Assembly: GCA_963971425.1 (NCBI GenBank)
Contig: OZ020516.1
Span: 37,932,199 to 37,996,198, forward strand
Source of the DNA: Bryoerythrophyllum caledonicum
Lineage: Eukaryota; Streptophyta; Bryopsida; Pottiales; Pottiaceae
DNA length: 64,000 nucleotides
Direction: 5' to 3'
Made by a program: the position numbers and the translations under genes. Each line of letters opens with the position of its first letter. Positions within the stretch are counted from its first letter, which is position 1. The notes under the pieces are model-generated. The model did not search any database. It was not told the DNA's origin and was given only the letters and a program-made list of their open reading frames with translations. This document shows, in pieces, positions 55,480 through 64,000 of this stretch.

Positions 55480-56886
55480 TCAGTCATCATGTTCTGGAAA
55501 AGTTTCTGCAATACATGTCTTTGCCTTGGCCATCCAGAGACTCTTTGCTATTCCATTCCTTCTTGCACAAAGCTCTTTGGATGTTTTCCCTCCTGTGCCC
55601 ATTGCAATTTGAAACTCCTTTGCACATTCTTGCTTCATGTATTCCAGGGTCTCTCTGTAGTTGTCATCAATGCTTGCCAAGCTCTGTAGTGCGTGGTTTG
55701 CGACGGCCAATCTCTCTTGTGTGGATGTCCCTACTTGCCTGCCCGTGGATAGACCGTTGTGCACTTCGTCCGTCGCCTCCTGCATCCACTCGGTTTTCCA
55801 AAAACTATCCCCGAATATGATGCAAATGTTATGCAACACCAAGCATGTGCTCACAAGTTCAGGGACATTCTTCAAATGCACGTCGACTCTCTTTAACAAG
55901 ATGCGCCACCTGCCCTTGAGCATCCCAAACGCTCTTTCGACGCACATGCGTGTGGAGCTCTGCACAAAATTCCAATGGTACTCCTCTCTTGTCAAGCCGT
56001 CTTTGTGGCCCCTGAACGGAGCCAGCATCGAGGGGCGACAGGGATATGCAGCATCACCAACCAACGCGTACGGTGAGAGTCTTCCGTCCTCACAGAACTG
56101 CCCAATATCGGTTCTCGCCCACAAGTTGGCATCATGCATCGAGCCCGCCCAACCTATGTCAAAATCCCAGAATAAACATTTACTAGAAACCACCCCCTGC
56201 AAGAGGATGGAGTGGAATCCCTTACGGTTGTAGTAATCTGCGGCGTGTAGCTGGGGCGACACAATGGGAATGTGGGAGCCATCCACGGCCCCCACCACAT
56301 ACGGTATGTTGTGAATGTCCTGAAACTCTTGTGCAAATTTCTCCATAACGCTAGCTGAAGGCCATCTAATGAATCTCTTGAGCAAAACGGATTTCACGGC
56401 ACCACAAAATTGAGAGACCGCAAGTTGACTTGTGGAAAGACCAATTCTATACAAATCTGCGATGCTTTGCATTGAATTACCTGTCACTAATCTGGATATG
56501 GATACAGCAACCTTCACCTGAACAGGAACTGCAAGTCGCATGCTCGTATCCTGCCGCAGCATGAACGGTGCAAGGGTGCTACACAAATATTCGAATGTCG
56601 ACACATCCATGCGCGTTCGCCCTTTGAACTCCCTCGCGTTAAATGACCCCAACAGGTTTTGATCGAAGAATCCAGGCTGGTGCAAGCCTCTGTCATGGGC
56701 CCACAGGCGTCTTGGGCGAGCTGCAAGAAGTCTCCTAAATCCTCGCAGTGCTAATGTCATGAAACAGAGCTGCTGCCACTGCCACACAAGAACCGCACTC
56801 TGATCTCTTGACATACTCTCCAGGATGACGAACAAAGAGCATTGGAAAACAAACAGAATCATGAGCCTCCGGCCCTCGACGTCCAT
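55480..56886 (-). CDS. PIF/Harbinger DDE transposase (HARBI1-like), 468 aa, single exon
   Basis: An uninterrupted ATG-to-stop frame of typical family length (about 400-480 aa). The catalytic triad is in place: Asp202 in GAVDGSHIPI, Asp278 in LVGDAAYP and Glu317 in VERAFGMLKGRW. Supporting motifs are GFHSILLQGVV (223-233), GSMHDANLW (248-256) and LVLHNIC near 350. An N-terminal helix-turn-helix-like segment (VPVQVKVAVSISRLVT..SMQSIA, about 120-143) precedes the nuclease core. The first 25 residues are hydrophobic, and Met25 is an alternative start. The enzyme cuts and pastes the element, usually at 3-bp TWA targets, with the Myb-like partner encoded opposite. Intactness suggests recent activity. 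It could also be a domesticated gene, but terminal repeats argue for a transposon. Confidence 0.93.
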   Translation of the reverse strand: MDVEGRRLMILFVFQCSLFVILESMSRDQSAVLVWQWQQLCFMTLALRGFRRLLAARPRRLWAHDRGLHQPGFFDQNLLGSFNAREFKGRTRMDVSTFEYLCSTLAPFMLRQDTSMRLAVPVQVKVAVSISRLVTGNSMQSIADLYRIGLSTSQLAVSQFCGAVKSVLLKRFIRWPSASVMEKFAQEFQDIHNIPYVVGAVDGSHIPIVSPQLHAADYYNRKGFHSILLQGVVSSKCLFWDFDIGWAGSMHDANLWARTDIGQFCEDGRLSPYALVGDAAYPCRPSMLAPFRGHKDGLTREEYHWNFVQSSTRMCVERAFGMLKGRWRILLKRVDVHLKNVPELVSTCLVLHNICIIFGDSFWKTEWMQEATDEVHNGLSTGRQVGTSTQERLAVANHALQSLASIDDNYRETLEYMKQECAKEFQIAMGTGGKTSKELCARRNGIAKSLWMAKAKTCIAETFPEHDD

Positions 56887-57293
56887 GTTTGAAGTCTAGG
56901 GAGTGTCTTTGGCAAATCCTAGCTAAACATCAACCTCAAACATAGAGGCTGCAAGATAAATCAAAATGGGTGAAAATAAAAATCAGCCAAGGTTGGCTGC
57001 TGTAAACAGACCTCTCTCTGTGACGCTGAGAGCAGCTGCAATCTGGTTTTAAAAAGAGCGAGCTCTCTGGAACCTGTAGCAGCCTTCACCTGCTGGGCCA
57101 CCCCCTCACATCCGCTTCTCTTGACCAGCAGGGAGCTTTGCCGCGGGGCCCTCTCTGCCGCCCGTGTGGTGGAGGTGAAGCACCAGACCATGACGTGGCC
57201 CAAGCGACCTAGGCTAAACCATAGCCTGCAAGGAGATTTGGCCTGCCTGCCGTGTGGTAACGGCCTCAGTCATGCTGAAATGGCAACCCACCT

Positions 57294-57744
57294 CTCGGTG
57301 CTGGCCTTAAAGATCTCGACCCTCAGCTGGCGGTCTTGGTGCCGCCCATGTGTCCGCTTCTTTTTATTTCCACTTTTGTAAATGGGGCGGAATTGGGACC
57401 ATTTATAGAGTGGCGGTAACAGGATATGTTTGGTGATGGGCTGGGTTACCTTCTCTGATTTCGCTCGTCTCCAGCGAGCAACTTCGGGGTCGTGTAGTTT
57501 GAACAATATGATCGAATTGGAGGTGGATAGGAGGGGTCCACTTGACTCCGGTGACATCAAGATTTCAGTCGAATGCGTTTCATGAATCATGATTCGTTGC
57601 GATTGCCAATAACTGGCTAGGTCACAATCCTCTTCCCAGGGTGCGAAAGATTGGCTGCTTCAGTTGGAAGCAGGTAGGAGTAAAGAATGATGGTGGAGAG
57701 CAGAAACGAGTAGGTGCAGAAAGTTTGCACCCTGTAAGAGCATT
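57294..57744. other. 3' flank of VPS51
   Basis: This lies between the right inverted repeat of the Harbinger element and the VPS51 stop codon. It should contain the VPS51 3' untranslated region. Nothing else is recognised. Confidence 0.45.
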
Positions 57745-60700
57745 TCAGACAGGGTTCCCTTCTTTAGCAGACTCCATTTTGTTATTCTTCGTCTGCACAA
57801 CTTTTTCCAGAATCTGTGTCTCAAGCGGTACTGGGTCCTGACATCGTTCTGATGCTGCTGACCAGACCTACAATACTCAAAGGTGAAGGTAAGCCGTTAG
57901 TTCACTTCTGTTGAATCCCTTCCAAGTGGTTTTCAATGTCGTGTGTTAAACTAGATTCAATATTAATTTCTTCTGGATTGGCAAGACTTATCATATTAAA
58001 CATGCAAGGGAGGTCGAACTTAGTCGGGTTACTTACTTCATCCAACATGACTTCAACTAGTGCTCCATTGTCGATCAGTTTTTTCAGCGGCTCTTTTAGA
58101 TAATGACAATCTAGTTGGATCTGCTGATAACCGCCCCGACTGAAAGTCTGCAGTCGCACGCACTCTTTAAATGTTTTCAAAGAAACTTTCAGCACCGTTG
58201 ATATCACCCACGCCTGCAGTCAGAAAATGTCAACATAATAAAAATCGCGCTAAATTTGAGATCAGAATGCACTTCCATGGTAGTCTAAGTCTTTCTGAAG
58301 TCGATACACAATAAAGTGATCTTAGAAAAGATGGAACCGAATTGCCGCTGTCGTATTTCGTATTGGAAAATTAACCTGGTTGTACTCAGGTTTTGTGAAG
58401 ATGTCAACTTTCTCTGTGAACAGCCTCGCCACATCCCTCCCTGATAATTGGCTCCTTGCATTGGAAGGGTCTTCCCTAAAAGAGGAACTTCGGGATGCGA
58501 GATTGCTAGATATATTCGAGTTCCGGTGGATACGGGGAGGCCCTGGAGGAAGTAGTTGCTGTAAATCCGCTTGTAGTCTCTCTACCTACAACCGAAAGAT
58601 AAGTTATGCATGTAAACAGAGTAAAAGCCACTCTTCAGATCGTCAGTGTTCTCAAAGTGCAAGTTCCGTAGCGATTTGACAGGACATCCCCACGCTCGGA
58701 CTTACCGGGTGGGGGACGAGGTGGTGAGGCAATAACCTGGCCCCTATTTTGTTTTTGAATGGGGCCCTAAAAAAGCCAAAAAAAGCCTCTGACCCCCCCA
58801 AAATGGGAGGGCCAGAAAAATGAGCCCTGCAATTAAGACGGGGGCCCACCTCGGGTAAGTCCGAGCGTGGGGATGTCCTGTCCGCGCCAGTTCGTAGTCC
58901 CATCACGAATTACATCGCCACTCTGGCTAACTCAAGTTTCAGCCCATACTAAACGGTTCTGGGTTGCATTAACTACCGTATTTGATCCAAGCGAGGACCT
59001 TTTTCAGACCAATTCCATTTTCATACATTTCTGTAAGCCAACTGGTATAAAGAAAAGTCTTACCTCTTGCAAGAATTCGTCTGCAAACATACGAATATCT
59101 TGTGGCTCCTGGTACTGCAACATACAAATATTATGCTTTAAGAATTATCTGCAACCAAATGCCATTTCAAGAGACACGTCGAATTTACTAATTCCTACTA
59201 ACGTAATAAAAGAACCAACAAGTGATAATTAAAGATTCAATCTCAAAGGAGGTATTGGTGTTATAAACTCAATACACACCTTCAACCAGTCGAGAGTATC
59301 CACAGCCTTCCGCACTATGATAGACAAAGTGCGAGCTTGTATGCCAACGTACTGCCACCAAAGGAAATCCAGTTGAGCAAATGAGCATCTCTCAAAAATT
59401 ACGAGAATTAAATCAATCAACTTTCATCTGTGTGTCCTCCAGGAAGATAAAAGTTCTGTAATTTGACGGGAACCTGTTGAAGAAGTCTTCCTCCAGCGGT
59501 ACTGAAAAAGCGACATATTTCAGAAGGAACGAAAGCTGGACGTCCATCTGATCCCATTGCACCCCCACCAGGAAACCAGGTCCCCACCAGCTGCAGGTAG
59601 ACCCACATATGCTACTTGTCATTCCAGTTCCAGCCAAAGCACATAAGTTGTGTCTTCACGAGAATCAAACATTCAGAATCGCCAGGCTATGACATAATCA
59701 GCATGTGGAGTGCAGCTTGTTGAAAAAAATTACAAAATAGTTACAGTACATAGACCTGCGTTCACCTCCGTGATTTGTGGAACAGCAGTTTGATGTAGAT
59801 ATACGGAAAGGAGGGACACCAAAAGAATCAAGCTTGGAGTCACTGTCTGTGTAGGTTGTGACTTGTTCGAAGGTGATGAAGTTTCACCAGATCGTACGCA
59901 TAGGAAAAGAAAATGATTAACAAGGTTGGTGAAAAGCTCTTGGAAAACTCCCTGGATAAGGTCAGTATATTCATCTGTCCAATGAGATAAATATGATTTG
60001 CTGTCGTCTAGGAGATCCTTTAGGTCCTGAAAAATAAGTTTATGTCACAAAAAGATTAGAGCTGCTGAGAATAGAAATCAAAGTTCATGAACATCTTCAA
60101 CTTCTACGACCAACAGCTAAAACAGTACATGTAGATATAATCGTAAAAAGAAACTCTTACAACCAGTTACAAGGTTGAAGGTGCCCCTGATTTTTAGACT
60201 AGTATCATTAAATTGCCAGATTTGCACATTCCAATATATGAAGAAATGTCGAAGAATTGCAGACCTGTAAGACATCAAGGCTGCCGTCTATGACTGTCTT
60301 TTGTGCAATCTCAAGGGAAGATTTAAGAGTCTTTGGAGGTTGTTTATAGTCTTTCCTGGCGAGGTCTACCACGGTCAGAGAGGCTACAATCACAACCACA
60401 AAATCGCACTAACAAAATCAGCAATTTCGATACTAGTTGAAGATAATTTTAGGTAGTTTTCGGGCTATAACAAGTACGGAATGTAGACAACAAACTATTT
60501 TAAACCAGTATACATGAGGTTATACAAATAGAGGCAATACCTACGACAAGTTGTGAAGGCATCGTACAACATTATATGAAACTTTTTGTTGACGACATAG
60601 ATTAACGAGCCGCACCTGTGATGCGACTGTAAAGACTTTGAAACTGCTTTGTCACATGTTTTTGCACAGCGATTTCCACGGCCTAAAAAAGTTGGACGAG

Positions 60701-63700
60701 CAGAAGAAAGCAATTCGTTAATTCAAGAGAGAAGAGGGTACTATTTCTTTTAATTAGATGAATTAAATTGTTCATTGGGCTATTCACCAGCCTGGAATAC
60801 TGCACCATGGTCACAGCTTTGAATAAGCATGGCAACGTAACCACGATTAAAAAACACTAGTTTTTAAGCCAATAGTAAACACTTCTAAGGCTAAGGATTA
60901 CCTGCGACGCACGTGTCAAAAGATTTGCCTCTGGAACCAGTGCATTCATCCTTGATACATCCTTTGTAAGTTGCCCTGTGTGCACAACACCAATCAAACC
61001 GGCCATTGATATAGATATCTCTTAGAACATACTAAATTACTTCGCATCGTGAAAGCCAGGTATCCGGTGGTTGTCGAGCATAAAGGATACAAGTAGAAAA
61101 CATTAAAACAAATATTTACTTAAACTGACGTTCAACTCATTGAATGAAAAGATATGCAGGATCTCAATGAGAAACTAAGCCGAAGGCATGAAGAAACATT
61201 TGAGTCAAAATGCAAACTCACGGAAACAAACATTAAGCTCTGCTGCCGTCATATTTCCACTCTCAGGCTGTATTGAAAGCTGGACAATCTTGAAGTACCT
61301 GTAGAAATTAACCGAAGAACGCAGTATCATCAGCAGAGTGTGTGGATGGTGGTAAAACTCGTACATTGAGAACCTAAATTGATGATCTTGAAAGAAGACA
61401 GAATACCATTGAAGCATAAGAAACTCTTGATAATAGGAATACATCAAGTTTGATCATTTTATTAGACATAAAAAACAGAAAAGACAGATCCTTACTCATC
61501 AATAAATTCAGTTGAAGCCTGTAAAAGACGCTCTTCGCCATCAGGAAAAAGATTTTGGAATGAAATTGCTTTGTCCAAAAATTCTTGTATGTAGTCCTGG
61601 TATACGTAGAAGAGATTTCAAGGCAAGAAAACATGAACAGTTTGCAGAAAGTGATTAATGTGATGTTAGCCCTAAAATAAACGTATCAAGATCTAGCATG
61701 CGAGTCCATTATTGGAGGGCATTATACCTTCACGTCTTCCGCGTGCAAATCATTTCTTGAAGCTGAAGTCTCCAGTACCTTAAAACCTTGGTGAGAAGCA
61801 GGCCGCTTAGTAAGATTTAACTTCAATTTGACACCCTCCTCCCCATGATGTGACAGAAATGTGTCCATCATTGTGTCCATATAAAACCATGATTGACCAA
61901 CTTGTGCATATGACCAGTTTCCCTTGCCTTGAGACTACATTATTATGTGTCCTCTGTCACATATGAGCATGACACCCTTTCTCATTTCTTTGAACCACAG
62001 AGGAGCAAATTCACTACCAGTGAAACGGAGGAAACAAATATACTAAAACCGAATAAAACACGTTCCTCATGCATGTGAGAGGACCATGAGGATCACACCG
62101 GATGGTTGAGTTGCTGGAGAAGTGAAACTGCTTGAGCTCGAGCTGGAAGCAGGACAGCAGGATTCATTATCTGGGCCTGAGGATAGAACAATAAATAAGA
62201 AGACAAAACAAGGTTCTAGCAAAACGCAAACCTTTCTTCAGGTTTGGGTTCAAAGAAGAGGATGCAAACCTCGACAGCTTTAACTCCTTGTTAGACAAAC
62301 CGGCTAAAACGCGAAAACTACAAGAATCTGAGTAGAGTAGAAGTTCCACGTACTTGAAGGCGTTTGATAAGGGTACTTATAATTGCATCCGACTCTTCCT
62401 TGCATTTCCGGAAAGATGATTTACCGTATGCCTATTCTTGTCACAGTTTACAGCGTCGCTTAATGAAAGCTTATTCAAAGATGCAACGCTAACCAAATCA
62501 GGCAGAGCACGGCATAACAATTTAAGCCCGAGTACAATTTGCAACGCCAGAGAAATATGACTTTGCATCCAGCACAAGGCTCCTGCTTACAGAGTATGAG
62601 AAGAATCACCTTCAAGATAGGAAGGGCACCTTGATAATGCTTCACAGCTCCAACATGATTCTTAGCGCTCATGCATTTGCGAAGACGCTGTGGTAGGTTA
62701 AAAATGAACTGCACAATCAAAGTAAAACGCTTAGTTGAATACTTCGAGTCCTCTCAAACAGAAGTCAATCAACTCATGTAAATCCTGTATCACATTCTCA
62801 AATTCTCACATCCAATTATGATACGAGATAGAGCGCCGAAATGGAAAGACATTGTGCTAGACTCCAACAAAACTACACGATACTTAAATCGAGAATGCAC
62901 GCAGTAACTTGTATTTAACAGCTACATTGGTCTTTACAAGTTATGAAGGATTGGGCCTTATTACTAGGAGCTACTTTCATGTGAGTCAAATCTCTACATG
63001 GTATTCCCTGTCAGGTTTTGCTATCAGAATGTCCAGATCCTTGGAGGACTTGCTATTCCAATAAACCACAGAATGAAATTCTCTCCAAACATTATGCCTA
63101 AGCAATCAGTGCTGTTCTCGTGTTCTGTAATCTAATGGCTACACAATATGACATGCAGTATACCTCTCCACTTCGTTTTAAGAAAATGGATTCACCTGAA
63201 CTTTCCGAAGAAGACCTCGAGTACCATTGAGTTCCTCAATCCGTTCACGGCGTTGACACAAGGAAGCATTGATGCTATCACTCTTCCCCCTGACAACAGT
63301 GACCTGTTCAGTCAGATTACGAAAGTTAATAATTGAAATTCAATGATCGTTATGATCTTGTCTTATGCAGCACATGTAAAAGGTGTAATTCTTGCAATGC
63401 AGAACCTCATTCATATCAATTCCAAGTCAGCATGACCTAAATTATGTTTTGAGATATTATCAAAGTGATTTGAGTGAGTTCTCTCTGTCTCCATCGGAAT
63501 TCCCCTTAAGATGACGAGAGGAGCCGTGAAACTTGTAGAATTTGGAGGGAATTTTCTGAACTGGCTCGAGCACAAGACCTATCACTAACTTGCCCTCATC
63601 ACCGAACAGCAAATAAGGATTCAAAGATGCACACAACTTAATCGCAAGAACAGGTAGGATGTGGCTGATGATTTACCATCTTGAGAAGCTGATCCATGTT

Positions 63701-64000
63701 AGACTCCATGCCGGACACGTATTCCTTTATACTGCAATAACAGACAAGCAGCGTGTCAAAAACTCAGTCAGGTTAGAGGAACAAGAGAGCGATCCTCGTC
63801 CCCAAAATCACCACAATCACCAGGAATTTATGTGGTTTCCCTGTGATGATCCCCCATGAGACTCACGGAGAATTAACACAAAGATGACCCTGGTGAGTTA
63901 GCATCAGAACAAACTTGCCAAGCGCGCAAGTACCAAACCTACCGTCGAATTGTATGAGTTGCACTTATGAATTTGTTGTAATTTTCATATACCAAAACTT
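57745..64000 (-). CDS. VPS51: VPS51 (GARP/EARP tethering complex subunit), 5' end outside the window, 19 exons visible
   Basis: Minus-strand exons: 64000-63943 (partial), 63731-63677, 63303-63196, 62708-62610, 62431-62354, 62176-62099, 61934-61728 (acceptor uncertain), 61596-61496, 61298-61222, 60975-60902, 60682-60616, 60383-60265, 60026-59766, 59590-59474, 59351-59280, 59114-59064, 58585-58376, 58213-58037, 57867-57745. All are GT-AG and phases join to 709 residues. The start has the VPS51 core VYENYNKFISATHTIRR, then SGMESNMDQLL, RGLLRKVQ and FIFNLPQRLRKC. The C-terminus has CVRLQTFSRGGYQQIQLD and SAASERCQDPVPLE. VPS51 links VPS52, VPS53 and VPS54 at the trans-Golgi network (GARP) or VPS50 (EARP) and tethers endosome-derived vesicles. 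About 70 N-terminal residues are probably missing. The sequence is diverged but uninterrupted. Confidence 0.9.
58678..58882. mobile_element. GC-rich MITE inside a VPS51 intron, about 29-bp perfect inverted repeats
   Basis: GACAGGACATCCCCACGCTC, then GGACTTACC (58678-58706), is exactly inverted at 58854-58882. The 205-bp element is GC-rich and non-coding, and sits in the intron between exons 59114-59064 and 58585-58376. No target duplication is evident, so the superfamily is open. Its arm contains GGTAAGT, a consensus splice donor when read on the minus (gene) strand. Confidence 0.82.

Larger units (their letters stand above)
53178..57293. mobile_element. PIF/Harbinger transposon, 4.1 kb, apparently with both genes intact
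   Basis: AGGTGGGTTGCC followed by ATTTCAGCATGAC (25 bp, 53178-53202) is exactly inverted at 57269-57293, and a CCACACGG word follows inside both ends. Between them lie a Myb/SANT-like gene on the plus strand and a DDE transposase on the minus strand, the two-gene layout of PIF/Harbinger. No 3-bp TSD is evident, so the true ends may differ slightly or one flank has changed. The right end is about 450 bp from the VPS51 stop codon. Confidence 0.8.

Overview
This is nuclear DNA of a land plant or close relative. The evidence is two intron-rich host genes with GT-AG introns, in-frame exon joins and plant-type architectures (an ACT-domain STY-type protein kinase and the GARP/EARP tether subunit VPS51), set in a large excess of transposable-element (TE) DNA. 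Both host proteins look diverged from their flowering-plant relatives, so a seedless plant (bryophyte, lycophyte or fern) is my guess. That is inference only. All exon models were built by hand from splice sites, reading phase and remembered family motifs; no alignment was run.

Layout. 1-7.1 kb: decayed coding relics, a 5'-truncated LINE with RNase H, CCHC knuckle and restriction-like nuclease remnants (about 2.44-4.50 kb), a GC-rich VOC/PhnB-like pseudogene (5.2-5.5 kb) and an inverted-repeat element. 7.15-12.30 kb, minus strand: the complete STY-like ACT-domain kinase in 13 exons (701 aa). 13.2-29.4 kb: tandem repeats, MITEs, L1-type LINE fragments, a copia/gypsy-like LTR junction and a family of TTAA-flanked CCCC...GGGG elements that look like non-autonomous piggyBac. 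29.4-35.5 kb: a satellite-like array with a monomer of about 180 bp, split by a 5.07-kb insertion that has 13-bp target duplications, a gag-like reading frame with three stops, minisatellites, and the same 3' terminal module as the LINE at 4.5 kb. 37.2-46.4 kb: a decayed hAT transposase (plus strand) facing a decayed coiled-coil/RING protein (minus strand), with two inverted CACTA-like elements of about 1.4 kb, one within the tail of the hAT-side coding-like stretch and one beyond the RING side. 48-50 kb: a second gag-like relic. 51.2-53.1 kb: Tourist/PIF-type MITEs, some nested. 53.18-57.29 kb: an apparently intact PIF/Harbinger element with a Myb/SANT-like gene (plus) and a DDE transposase (minus) meeting tail to tail. 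57.75-64.0 kb, minus strand: VPS51 exons running off the right edge (709 C-terminal residues).

How it works together. Only the kinase, VPS51 and the two Harbinger genes look translatable. The rest is a record of transposition: nested insertions, target-site duplications, and two cases where an undisrupted copy of the same repeat supplies the empty site. The least ordinary signals are the TTAA/CCCC family, a retroposon 3' module (hairpin plus TTC tail) shared by three very different elements, and the inverted CACTA-like pair enclosing 4.4 kb.
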